Positions 50,138 through 59,203 of a stretch of 64,000 bases of DNA are shown here, in pieces. Both the position numbers and the translations under genes were made by a program. Below the pieces are notes generated by a model. That model was not told where the DNA came from. It saw nothing but the letters and a program-made list of their open reading frames with translations, and searched no databases. This DNA is from Gottfriedia sp042886615 (GTDB lineage: Bacteria > Bacillota > Bacilli > Bacillales > Bacillaceae_G), in NCBI RefSeq assembly GCF_042886615.1, contig NZ_JBHVQN010000001.1, forward strand, positions 992,001-1,056,000. The letters are read 5' to 3'. Each line of letters starts with the position of its first letter. Position 1 is the stretch's first letter.

Positions 50138-51082
50138 TTATTTTTGATCCATAGCCAGTACTAATCCCATAGCGGAAACTTCCAAATCTAATTTAATAAT
50201 CTGGAAAACCGGGTTACTCTCATCAACATTTTTATTTTTAAGATTCTGCTTTGCTTCATTGTATAATGCTGCTGACAGAATCCTACTTTTCTCATAAAAA
50301 GGTTTTTCTTTATTTTCTTCAATCGAGGTAGCAGTTAGTTTTATAAAACGATCTAAATATAGTTTTAAAGCCTCATATACGAAATTTGTATCTCTAGTTA
50401 ATCCATAATGACCGAAGCAAATAGCATCCGGATTATACTCTTGAATTTTTCTTGATGAACTTAGAGTTGCTTCGTATGAAAATTGATTAGGTGATGTCGA
50501 TGGTAAAATAAATGTTCCTATTTCCTTTTGTAGCTGTGGATAATAAATACCTAATGTATCTCCTGTATACATAAATTTACTCGAAGAATCGAAAATTGAA
50601 ATATGATGATTAGCATGCCCTGGAGTATGTAAAAATGTTAGTTTACGATTTTTACCAATGACAAGCTCTTCACCATCGGCTACCTGATAAATTTTAGTAG
50701 AGTCAATTGGAAGGATTGGGTTAAATAAACGATCAAAATCATCACCATAAACTTGTTTTGCACTCGCAATTAATTTTGTCGGATTTTCTAAATGCCTAGC
50801 TCCTTTAGGATGTACAAAAAGAGTTGCATTTGGACATTTTTCCATTAGTAAGCCAGCGCCACCTGAATGATCTAAATGAATATGTGTTACGATAACATTT
50901 TTAATTTTGTCAAATGAAATTTGTAACTCTTTTAAACCTTTTAATAAATACTCGTGGGAAGGGCTTGCACTTGTTTCAATGATTGTAATCTCTTCATCTA
51001 ATATAATATAGCTACCCGTTCGTTCCTGAAACGATAAATCATATAAATCAATTAAATATGTATTAAAACCTAAATCTTGCAT
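50138..51082 (-). CDS. Metallo-beta-lactamase-fold hydrolase
   Basis: 314 residues. The metal motif HxHxDH is clear in VIVTHIHLDHSGGAG, followed by HTPGHANHHIS, MYTGDTLG (Asp) and the late CFGHYG (His), the full set for a binuclear zinc or iron site. The C-terminal 80 residues form helices. The group covers glyoxalase II-like and lactonase-like enzymes; the substrate is unknown. GGAGG precedes the ATG. Convergent with the helicase, divergent from the glutathione peroxidase gene. Confidence 0.85.
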   Translation of the reverse strand: MQDLGFNTYLIDLYDLSFQERTGSYIILDEEITIIETSASPSHEYLLKGLKELQISFDKIKNVIVTHIHLDHSGGAGLLMEKCPNATLFVHPKGARHLENPTKLIASAKQVYGDDFDRLFNPILPIDSTKIYQVADGEELVIGKNRKLTFLHTPGHANHHISIFDSSSKFMYTGDTLGIYYPQLQKEIGTFILPSTSPNQFSYEATLSSSRKIQEYNPDAICFGHYGLTRDTNFVYEALKLYLDRFIKLTATSIEENKEKPFYEKSRILSAALYNEAKQNLKNKNVDESNPVFQIIKLDLEVSAMGLVLAMDQK

Positions 51083-51249
51083 ACACTTACCTCCATTCTT
51101 TAGTTAAAAGGTGAAGAAATTAGTTTAATTAAACTATAATTTAAATACTAATAGGTTTGAAGGTTTTTTTCAAAATATAATAATTAGAATAGACTTTTTG
51201 ATGGAAAATAATTACTATTAACATTATAAGGAAGTAGGAGGAATGTGAA

Positions 51250-51732
51250 ATGAGTATTTATGATTTTGAAGTAAAAGATAGCAAGGGCGAAGATGTATCT
51301 CTTTCAAATTATAAAGATAAAGTTGTGATTGTTGTAAATACTGCAAGTGCATGTGGATATACACCTCAATATAAAGATTTACAAGCATTATATGAAGAAT
51401 ATAAAGAAGATGGATTAGAAATACTTGGTTTTCCATGTAATCAATTTATGAATCAGGAACCAGGTTCAAATGAAGAAATTCAAAGTTTTTGTGAATTGAA
51501 TTTTGGTGTAACTTTCCCTGTTTTTGCGAAAATTGATGTAAATGGTGACAAAGCAGATCCACTATTTAAATATTTAAGCTCAAAAGCTCCTGGTATAATG
51601 GGGTTAAAATCAATAAAATGGAATTTTACTAAATTTATTATTGATAAAAATGGTGAAGTCATTGAACGATTTGCTCCTCAAACAAATCCTCAAGAGATGA
51701 GAGCGACAATTGAGAAATTATTGAAAGCTTAA
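51250..51732 (+). CDS. bsaA: Glutathione peroxidase-family thiol peroxidase (BsaA-like)
   Basis: 160 residues. The peroxidatic cysteine is Cys35 in NTASACGYTPQY; the family motif FPCNQF is at 61-66, a third cysteine (Cys81) sits where thioredoxin-dependent members keep the resolving Cys, and the catalytic Trp/Asn pair is in KWNFTKF. It is therefore a Cys-type, probably thioredoxin- or bacillithiol-linked peroxidase. GGAGGAA precedes the ATG. In B. subtilis bsaA sits next to ypgQ; here the homologue of ypgQ is about 7.5 kb downstream. Confidence 0.93.
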   Translation: MSIYDFEVKDSKGEDVSLSNYKDKVVIVVNTASACGYTPQYKDLQALYEEYKEDGLEILGFPCNQFMNQEPGSNEEIQSFCELNFGVTFPVFAKIDVNGDKADPLFKYLSSKAPGIMGLKSIKWNFTKFIIDKNGEVIERFAPQTNPQEMRATIEKLLKA

Positions 51733-51769
51733 GAACCTTCTTTCATGTTGAATGGTTTTCGACCATATA

Positions 51770-51830
51770 AAAACGCTTGTGTTTATCGCACATCTGCAAG
51801 ATTTGCTGCACGAAAAGACAAGCGTTTGAT
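51770..51830 (-). terminator. Terminator downstream of the alpha-galactosidase gene
   Basis: On the minus strand ACGCTTGT pairs with ACAAGCGT around a structured loop that contains CGTGCA/TGTGCG, and is followed by TTTTTAT. It lies about 60 bases past the alpha-galactosidase stop and may also serve the convergent gpx gene. Confidence 0.65.
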
Positions 51831-51891
51831 TGGTCAATATTTCAATTTTTTCGAACTTTGTTAAAAGCCATTAAGTACGAGTTTCATTCAG

Positions 51892-54120
51892 TTAATCACA
51901 ACAAACAAGATGAAAGATGCAAGATTGGAAATCACCTGCTCGTTTTGCAATTTTTTTATTGGCACCATTAAATTCGAGTGGTAAGGGGACTCCATTTTCC
52001 ATTAATTCGCTTCCATGAAAAGAGAGATTCGTATTGTTTAGTAAATATTTCGTATTTGGATTTAAACCTGTCAGTTTTAAAGTCTGGTTCTTCGGTGGAT
52101 TTGGACTTACTAATATTTTGTACCAACCTATAATGGCTTCATTTTTGTTTTTACATACTACCATCCAAGCTACTTCGTTTTCCTTAAAAGGATCAAGTAA
52201 CCGATAAAAATCTCCTTTCATCATTAATGATCGGTGCTGTTTGTAAAATTGTATTTGCGATTTAATTTCTATTTTTTCTTGTTCTGTAAGGATCGAAGGA
52301 TTTAATTCATAACCAAATGTTCCAAAGAATGCGACATTGGCTCTAATTGATAATGGGGTATAACGAAATGTTTGATGATTAGGTGATGCTGATACATGTG
52401 ATCCGATGCTAGAAATTGGGTATGGTAGTGAGGTACCGTATTGAATTTTTAATCGTTCAATTGGATCTGTATTATCACTAGCCCATGCTTGTGGTGCATA
52501 AAACAATAAACCAGGATCAAATCGACCACCACCGCCAGCGCATGATTCAAATAACACATTTGGAAAATCACTTACTAGTCGTTCATATAACTCATACACA
52601 CCTAAAATATACCGATGAAAAAATTCATCTTGCTGATCATTAGCTAACTTCTTAGAATAAGCCTCAGTAATATTTCGATTCATATCCCATTTTATATAGT
52701 CCAAATTTGTATTTTTTATAACTTGTGCCATTTTTTTATAAATATGATCGACAACTTCCTTTCTCGAGAAATCTAATACTAGTTGATGCCTTCCTAAAGA
52801 AACTTGTCGATTAGGTGTACGAATAATCCAATCAGGATGATTTTTAAATAAATTACTATTATGACTAACCATTTCAGGCTCAAACCAAAGACCAAATTTT
52901 AAACCTAACTCTTTAATTTTATTTGCAAAACTATTTATTCCTTTAGGGAATTTTTCCGTATTTGAATACCAATCGCCTAGAGAGCTAGTAGCATTATTTC
53001 TTTTACCAAACCATCCATCATCTAATACAAATAATTCAATCCCAAGCTGCTTTGCTTCTCTTGCGATTTGAAGTAAGGATTTTTCATTAAAATTGAAATA
53101 AGTGGCTTCCCAATTGTTTATTAAGATAGGTCGTTCATTATTTTTCCACTTTCCACGAATTAGGTTGTTTCGATATAAATCATGAAAAGCTTGACTCATT
53201 CCGTTCATTCCTTGATCAGAATACACCATCACTACTTCAGGGGATTGAAAGTGTTCGTTTTCAGATAATTTCCAAGTGAAACGAAACGGATGTATTCCCA
53301 TCGTGATTCGAGTCATATCATAATGATCAACTTCAGCTTGAGCAATAAAATTTGAGCTATAAACTAAATTAAAACCAAATACTTCACCATGATTTTCTGT
53401 AGTCTCTTTTCTTCTAAAGGCAAGAAATGGGTTATGTTGATGTGAACTTGAACCTCGTAAACTCGAGATGCCTTGTGTACCAATCTCTAGCTGACGTTCC
53501 TTTATATGTCTCTCTCTAGACCATGCACCACTTAGCTGAATCATAATGTAATCATGGTCAGGGAAATCAATCGACGCACTCATGAATCGCTCTAAATAAA
53601 ATGGTTCATTTCCTTGGTTACAAATATATGCACTTCTAGTAATAACAGATAAATCTTTAAATATTGTATAGGTAATGACAAGCACAGCTTTAAGAGTTGA
53701 GTCTTCTAGAACAATTTGAATTGTTTCAGCCTCTTCTTCATTTTCTGTATAAGTGGCAGGTAAACCTTGTAAAATTGGTTTTCCTTTTGTAATTGTATAA
53801 TATTTATAGATAAAGTTAGTAATATGGCTACCGTTTAACTGACGAATACTTAATGCTGGTTCACGATAGTCGGAAGTGCCATATACGGGATATTCCTGTC
53901 TAATCGTTTCAAGACTAATAGATCGATCAGCATAATAATAAGAAGTATATGTTGTAGAAGAATTGTCATTTTGGATATGAGTAAAATTAGAATGAATGTC
54001 AATTGCTTTTCCAAAATACAAAGACCCCAGGTGACCATTTTTCATGACATAAAATACATAACTAATTCTTCCATTTGTTAGATGAAACTTTTTTTGTTCG
54101 TCATCCACAAAAATCAGCAT
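51892..54120 (-). CDS. Alpha-galactosidase, glycoside hydrolase family 36
   Basis: 742 residues, full length for GH36. N-terminal beta-sandwich, then a TIM barrel with INNWEATYF, VLDDGWFGKRN, nucleophile Asp479 in YIKWDMNR and acid/base Asp549 in ASDNTDPIE, plus FESCAGGGGRFD. No signal peptide, so it is intracellular and would hydrolyse melibiose, raffinose or similar sugars after import. GAGGTG precedes the ATG. No transporter or regulator lies next to it. The last residues (FQSCIFHLVCCD) look ragged, perhaps a slightly altered C-terminus. Confidence 0.93.
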   Translation of the reverse strand: MLIFVDDEQKKFHLTNGRISYVFYVMKNGHLGSLYFGKAIDIHSNFTHIQNDNSSTTYTSYYYADRSISLETIRQEYPVYGTSDYREPALSIRQLNGSHITNFIYKYYTITKGKPILQGLPATYTENEEEAETIQIVLEDSTLKAVLVITYTIFKDLSVITRSAYICNQGNEPFYLERFMSASIDFPDHDYIMIQLSGAWSRERHIKERQLEIGTQGISSLRGSSSHQHNPFLAFRRKETTENHGEVFGFNLVYSSNFIAQAEVDHYDMTRITMGIHPFRFTWKLSENEHFQSPEVVMVYSDQGMNGMSQAFHDLYRNNLIRGKWKNNERPILINNWEATYFNFNEKSLLQIAREAKQLGIELFVLDDGWFGKRNNATSSLGDWYSNTEKFPKGINSFANKIKELGLKFGLWFEPEMVSHNSNLFKNHPDWIIRTPNRQVSLGRHQLVLDFSRKEVVDHIYKKMAQVIKNTNLDYIKWDMNRNITEAYSKKLANDQQDEFFHRYILGVYELYERLVSDFPNVLFESCAGGGGRFDPGLLFYAPQAWASDNTDPIERLKIQYGTSLPYPISSIGSHVSASPNHQTFRYTPLSIRANVAFFGTFGYELNPSILTEQEKIEIKSQIQFYKQHRSLMMKGDFYRLLDPFKENEVAWMVVCKNKNEAIIGWYKILVSPNPPKNQTLKLTGLNPNTKYLLNNTNLSFHGSELMENGVPLPLEFNGANKKIAKRAGDFQSCIFHLVCCD

Positions 54121-54410
54121 GATTACACCTCAAGTACATGATTTAATGAATTCTAAAAACTTTTTATACTATTAAAGAAATTAACCTAATCAAATTTTTA
54201 TGCACATTATAAAATGAATATTTTTTACTTATTGAAAATAATAGGGAAATTTAAATGAAATTTTAGTCAAATTTTCATCTGATTTTCAGAAAAGAATTTT
54301 AATATTAATAGATGTGAGAAAGAGCTAGGAATTAAAACTAAAAAGATAAAGGGAGGGAAATATTAATCAGTAACCCAAAAACAATATTTAAACAAAGTGG
54401 TGTAATAAAT

Positions 54411-56096
54411 ATGAAACTATTTAAGGAACTAAGTCAGGAAAATAAACATTTATTGATTGCAACAATTTTAATGATCATTTATGTTTCTCCACTTTTCATA
54501 TTAGGAGAAAATGCTCATATTAGAGTACATGATAATTTAGATTCAAATATTGCATGGTATAAAACACTTAGAAATTCAGGGCAATTATTTGGTAAATTAA
54601 ATTCCACAATCCCACAGATTATTAATGGATTGCCAAGAAATGCTTATGGAACGGAATTTAGTGGTATACAGCTGCTAAATAATCTCTTTTCGCCAATGCT
54701 AGCTTATTCCATAGGACAGACAATTACTAGATTTTTTGCGTTTTTTGGGATGTATATCTTGTTAAAAAAGCATTTTATAACATCAAAGGAAAATTACCTT
54801 ATTAGAGTATGGGTCTCACTTGCATTTGCACTAACACCATTTTGGCCGTCTGGAATGCTAAGTACATTGGGGATGCCACTAGCACTTTGGGCGTTTCTAA
54901 ATATAAGAATTGGGAAATATTCCTGGAAAGACTGGATTACCCTTATTTTATTACCCTTTTATTCTAGTTTTGTATTAGGATTCTTTTTCTTTTTAGTATT
55001 TATGGGATTGCTATGGTTAAGAGATGTATTTGTAAAAAAGAAAATCAATCTAGTCTTCTTTTTAAGTATTTTATTAATGACTTTAATGTATTTAGCAGTA
55101 GAATATCGACTTGTATTCTCACTAGTCATTCCATCTGAACCAACAAGTAGAAATGAGTTTTTAAGCTCTACATTGGGTTTTTGGCATACGATTCGATTAG
55201 TGTTTAAGAATTATTTTTTAGGCCATACCCATGTTCTAACACTTCACACTCTAGTCATTGTACCTTTATCTTTTATTGTATTCTGGACTTTAAGAAATAA
55301 AAAAAGAGGAATTATTGAAAAAAGGTTTCTATACTTATTTATTCTTAATTTTTTATTATCCGTTTGGTACGCCTTTTGGTTTTATAAAGGATGGAAGCCA
55401 GTAAAAGAACAATTTCAGCTTTTAAATACGTTTAATTTTGCGAGATTTCATTTTTTAAGACCTTTAATTATCTATTTAATGTTTGCTGTTGGGGCCTGTC
55501 TTCTTTGGTTAAAGGGAAAAGGTTGGCAAAAGTTTGTGAAAATTTGTTTAGTAGTTCAAGTAATCGTGATGTTTTGTGCTAATGACGAGATTGTCTATCG
55601 GGTTGTGGGGAAACCATCTTTTAAACAATTTTATGCAGTTAATCAATTTAGTGAAATCTCAAAATATATTGGTAAACCTAAAAATAGTTATCGGGTTGCA
55701 AGTATTGGCATTCACCCTGCGATTGCTCAGTACAACGGTTTTTACACACTCGATACATATAATAATTTTTATTCGTTAAAATATAAACACGAATTTAGAA
55801 AAATAATTGCACCTGAACTTGAAAAAAGCCCATTACTTGAAAATTATTTTGACCATTGGGGTGGAAGATGCTATTTATTTGTAGCTGAACTAGGTAAAAA
55901 TTATGAATTTAAAAAGAACTCGAACGTAAAAATCCATCATTTACAACTAAATATTAACGAATTTAAAAAGTTGGGTGGGGAATATATTTTTGCGGCTGTC
56001 CCAATTGAAAATGCTAATAGTAATGGACTTAGATTGATGAAGACTTTTAATGATGATCATTCAGCATGGCGCATCTATCTATACGAAGTAAAATAA
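54411..56096 (+). CDS. ykoS: Multi-spanning membrane protein, YkoS/DUF6044 family (GT-C-like glycosyltransferase)
   Basis: 561 residues. About eleven membrane helices up to about residue 400, then a soluble C-terminal part (about 410-561) outside the membrane. The first loop carries acidic and His residues (NAHIRVHDNLDSNIAWYK), the place where GT-C enzymes keep the catalytic Asp. The family matches YkoS of B. subtilis, encoded next to YkoT. I infer that it transfers a sugar from a polyprenyl carrier to a cell-envelope acceptor. The ATG at 54411 has only GTGGTG upstream; a stronger GGGAGGG at 54351 has no usable start codon after it, though the frame stays open. Confidence 0.75.
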   Translation: MKLFKELSQENKHLLIATILMIIYVSPLFILGENAHIRVHDNLDSNIAWYKTLRNSGQLFGKLNSTIPQIINGLPRNAYGTEFSGIQLLNNLFSPMLAYSIGQTITRFFAFFGMYILLKKHFITSKENYLIRVWVSLAFALTPFWPSGMLSTLGMPLALWAFLNIRIGKYSWKDWITLILLPFYSSFVLGFFFFLVFMGLLWLRDVFVKKKINLVFFLSILLMTLMYLAVEYRLVFSLVIPSEPTSRNEFLSSTLGFWHTIRLVFKNYFLGHTHVLTLHTLVIVPLSFIVFWTLRNKKRGIIEKRFLYLFILNFLLSVWYAFWFYKGWKPVKEQFQLLNTFNFARFHFLRPLIIYLMFAVGACLLWLKGKGWQKFVKICLVVQVIVMFCANDEIVYRVVGKPSFKQFYAVNQFSEISKYIGKPKNSYRVASIGIHPAIAQYNGFYTLDTYNNFYSLKYKHEFRKIIAPELEKSPLLENYFDHWGGRCYLFVAELGKNYEFKKNSNVKIHHLQLNINEFKKLGGEYIFAAVPIENANSNGLRLMKTFNDDHSAWRIYLYEVK

Positions 56097-56121
56097 CCAC
56101 TTTATAAGGACGTGATTATAC

Positions 56122-57105
56122 ATGATACCTTTATTAACAATTGTTGTACCTTGTTACAATGAACAGGAAGTTTTTGAAGAAACAGCCTATCAACTCACTT
56201 ACTTAATTGAAGAATTAATTTATGATTCTCTTATTTCAGATGATAGCAAAATTCTATTTGTAGATGATGGAAGTAAGGATCGTACATGGGAATTAATAGA
56301 AAAAGAAAGTAACGATAATCTATTTGTTAAAGGATTAAAGCTTGCTAAAAATGTAGGGCATCAAAACGCACTAATTGCTGGGCTTGAAATTGCTAATAAG
56401 CAATCCGATTGTGTAGTTTCAATCGATGCGGATTTACAAGATGATATTAATGTAATACGTAATTTTGTAGAAAAGTATATAGAAGGTTTTGATATTGTCT
56501 ATGGCGTAAGAGACAGTAGAGAAACAGATACTTTTTTTAAGCGTTCAACAGCGCTTGGATTCTATCGATTCATGGGTAAAATAGGGATTAATCTAGTTCC
56601 TAATCATGCGGATTTCCGATTAATGAGTAAAAGGGCATTAGATGAATTATTCAAATATAAAGAGACTAATTTATTCTTAAGGGGCTTAGTACCTCTTGTA
56701 GGGTTTCCATCAACTAATGTCTATTACGATCGAAAAGAACGGTTTGCAGGTGAATCAAAATATCCATTAAAAAAGATGCTATCTTTTGCGTTCGACGGGA
56801 TCACATCATTTAGTATAGCTCCGATTAGATTTGTATCACTGCTTGGGTTTTTATCCATCATATTTAGTTTGATCGCAGGTGGCTATGCAATAGTTCAACA
56901 TTTATTAGGAAATACGGTTAGTGGATGGCCATCATTAATGGTCTCAATTTGGTTTGTAGGTGGAGTTCAATTAATTGGAATCGGAATGATCGGTGAGTAT
57001 ATTGGAAAGATTTATCACGAAGTAAAAAATCGACCTAGATATGCTATTGAAACAGATTTATATACAATGAGCGATACTGTACTAGTAAATAAGGGGCAAA
57101 GATGA
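56122..57105 (+). CDS. ykoT: Polyprenyl-phosphate glycosyltransferase, GT2 family (GtrB/YkoT-like)
   Basis: 327 residues. The GT-A domain begins LLTIVVPCYNEQEVFEETA and has FVDDGSKDRT and the metal-binding DxD in VSIDADLQDD. Two C-terminal membrane helices (about 230-300) match GtrB/DPM1-like enzymes, which put a sugar on undecaprenyl phosphate at the inner face. It follows the YkoS-like gene and overlaps gtrA by four bases. Together with GtrA and a GT-C enzyme this is a three-component glycosylation system. Confidence 0.88.
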   Translation: MIPLLTIVVPCYNEQEVFEETAYQLTYLIEELIYDSLISDDSKILFVDDGSKDRTWELIEKESNDNLFVKGLKLAKNVGHQNALIAGLEIANKQSDCVVSIDADLQDDINVIRNFVEKYIEGFDIVYGVRDSRETDTFFKRSTALGFYRFMGKIGINLVPNHADFRLMSKRALDELFKYKETNLFLRGLVPLVGFPSTNVYYDRKERFAGESKYPLKKMLSFAFDGITSFSIAPIRFVSLLGFLSIIFSLIAGGYAIVQHLLGNTVSGWPSLMVSIWFVGGVQLIGIGMIGEYIGKIYHEVKNRPRYAIETDLYTMSDTVLVNKGQR

Positions 57106-57539
57106 ATAAGACATTTATCCGTTTTATTGCAGTAGGAATTGCAAATACAATTGTAGGATTATCATTCATTTATTTACTACTTCATTTATTTGGTTTGTCT
57201 TATTGGATTTCAACATTTATTGGAAATTCTATAGGAGCTTGTGTAAGTTATATTTTAAATCGAAATTTTACATTTAAAAGTCAAGGCTCTGTAAAAAAAA
57301 GTATTCCATTGTTTATCATAGTCATACTAACCTGTTATTTTATAGCATTTAATCTCGGAGCTAAAATAATTGATTACATTTTAAATTTACAAGATTTCAT
57401 ATCTCTTAATTATAAAAATGACTTAGCTGTTTTAATTAGTTCTGGGTTATATACGGTTTTAAATTACTTTGGTCAAAAATTGCTTGTTTTTAAAAATAAA
57501 AATATGACCAAAAAACAACTTAAAAACGAAAGAATGTGA
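57102..57539 (+). CDS. gtrA: GtrA-family membrane protein (lipid-linked sugar flippase-like)
   Basis: 145 residues with four membrane helices. The family signature is in helix 1-2 (FIRFIAVGIANTIVGLSFIY) and SYILNRNFTFKS after helix 2. GtrA-type proteins are thought to flip polyprenyl-phosphate sugars across the membrane. The ATG overlaps the ykoT stop by four bases (ATGA), and the stop overlaps an alternative GTG start of galE. Basic C-terminus (KNMTKKQLKNERM). Confidence 0.87.
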   Translation: MNKTFIRFIAVGIANTIVGLSFIYLLLHLFGLSYWISTFIGNSIGACVSYILNRNFTFKSQGSVKKSIPLFIIVILTCYFIAFNLGAKIIDYILNLQDFISLNYKNDLAVLISSGLYTVLNYFGQKLLVFKNKNMTKKQLKNERM

Positions 57540-57544
57540 TCAAA

Positions 57545-58555
57545 ATGAATATTTTAGTACTTGGCGGAGCTGGTTATATAGGATCACACGCAGTATACAT
57601 GCTGATTGAAAATGGCGTAAATGTGATAATTGTTGATAATTTGCAGACAGGAAACAAAGGAGCGATTCATTCAGAAGCCATTTTTTATAATGGAGATATT
57701 CGAGATAAGGAATTTTTAAGATCAGTATTCCAAAGTGAAAAGATTGATGGTGTATTACATTTTGCAGCAAATAGTCTAGTTGGTGAATCAATGGAAAAAC
57801 CGTTGGAGTATTTTAGCAATAATGTATTTGGCACACATGTTCTATTAGAAGTAATGAATGAATTTAATGTTAAAAATATCGTCTTTTCATCTTCGGCTGC
57901 TGTATATGGTGAGCCTAAAATAGTACCGATCTCAGAAGACTTCATTCCAGATCCAACGAACACCTATGGTGAAACAAAATTAATGATGGAAAAGATGATG
58001 AAATGGAGTAGTTTAGCATATGGTATAAATTATGTTTCACTAAGATACTTTAATGTTGCTGGAGCAAAAAGTTCATCCGAAATTGGAGAAGACCATTCTC
58101 CTGAGACTCATTTAATTCCATTGATTTTACAAGTTGCTTTAAATCAAAGGAAAGAGATTTCTATTTTTGGAGATGATTACAATACTCCAGACGGTACGTG
58201 TATTAGAGACTATATTCATGTTGAAGATTTAGTTAATGCTCATTTACTAGCTCTTAATTACCTTTTTAATGGTGGGAAAAGTGATATTTTTAACCTTGGA
58301 AATAATAAGGGGTATTCAGTATTACAAATTGTTGAAGCAGTACGTCGAATAACTAAGCACCCAATACCATATAAAATCAGTTCTAGAAGAGAAGGTGACC
58401 CAAGTATTCTAGTTGCTTCTTCAGTGAAAGCTAAAAAAGTTTTAGGATGGACAGTAAAGTATGAAGACATCGATTTGATCATTAGAGATGCTTGGAAATG
58501 GCATAAATCTAATCCTAATGGATTTAAAAACAAATTTACTACTCAATATCATTGA
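57545..58555 (+). CDS. galE: UDP-glucose 4-epimerase
   Basis: 336 residues. Extended SDR: NAD loop GGAGYIGS at the N-terminus, the catalytic SSSAAVYG serine, YGETK for the Tyr-Lys pair, and LRYFNVAGA. It interconverts UDP-glucose and UDP-galactose. The ATG at 57545 is preferred as it gives the standard MNILVLGGAGYIG start; a GTG at 57536 overlaps the gtrA stop and is possible. As the last gene of the ykoS-ykoT-gtrA operon it points to galactose as the transferred sugar. Confidence 0.93.
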   Translation: MNILVLGGAGYIGSHAVYMLIENGVNVIIVDNLQTGNKGAIHSEAIFYNGDIRDKEFLRSVFQSEKIDGVLHFAANSLVGESMEKPLEYFSNNVFGTHVLLEVMNEFNVKNIVFSSSAAVYGEPKIVPISEDFIPDPTNTYGETKLMMEKMMKWSSLAYGINYVSLRYFNVAGAKSSSEIGEDHSPETHLIPLILQVALNQRKEISIFGDDYNTPDGTCIRDYIHVEDLVNAHLLALNYLFNGGKSDIFNLGNNKGYSVLQIVEAVRRITKHPIPYKISSRREGDPSILVASSVKAKKVLGWTVKYEDIDLIIRDAWKWHKSNPNGFKNKFTTQYH

Positions 58556-58602
58556 TTTTTATTTATATATAAAATCATAATTTGTAGAATTGGACTACAC
58601 GC

Positions 58603-58635
58603 TAAAAACCTTCACTATAAGTGAAGGTTTTTTCA
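58603..58635 (+). terminator. Terminator of the glycosylation operon
   Basis: AAAACCTTCAC, TATAA, GTGAAGGTTTTTTC. Confidence 0.9.
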
Positions 58636-58933
58636 GATTGTTGAAATATGTTGTAGTCAATATTGAAAAATACAAACATTAAATGAATTTCTATAAAAAA
58701 ATAGTCTATTTATTATAGTTTTATCTGTCATCTGATTGATAAATGAGTATTTTTGGTTGATATATAAAAGTTTCAACTAACTTGAAATAATTAAAATATC
58801 TCTCTTTTGACGAGCAATATTTGGAAAGATGTGTAAGTCGTCATCATAAGTTACAATTTGAATAATTAAGGGTAATTCATTCGTTCAATTGACTCTTCTT
58901 TTGTTATTAAGATTATTATTTCTTATAAAGAGC
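58636..58933. other. Intergenic stretch before the GC-rich repeat
   Basis: AT-rich, without a supported ORF or clear RNA structure. Confidence 0.5.
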
Positions 58934-59057
58934 TTGATTGGAACGGAAGGGTGCTCGACTCCTATGGGATTAGCGGGAAGGCTGAGACCCCACAGGCGGC
59001 GCCGAGGAGGCTCAGGTCTCGCCCCATGGAAAGCGAGCACACTGTAGTGGAAATCAA
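58934..59057. repeat. GC-rich palindromic intergenic element of about 124 bp (Bacillaceae dispersed-repeat type)
   Basis: The element is GC-rich in an AT-rich surrounding. The ends are inverted: TTGATT and GTGCTCG at the left (58934-58957) mirror CGAGCAC and AATCAA at the right (59034-59057), with equal spacing. Inner palindromes include GAGACC/GGTCTC and CTATGGG/CCCCATGG. It closely resembles, from memory, a GC-rich extragenic repeat present in many copies in Bacillaceae genomes (GGTGCTCGACTCC ... GAAAGCGAGCAC ... GGAAATCAA). Only one copy is in this window. Confidence 0.6.
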
Positions 59058-59203
59058 TAGGTACAACTTACTTATCAATGAGCAATCCATTAATTAATTG
59101 ACAAATTCTTTTTTCGTAAATTTAATTCTCACTTAACCTATTAATGTTTTACGGTGAAAGAAAAATGATATAATATCACTAGTCGATTTATGGAGGTACG
59201 AGT

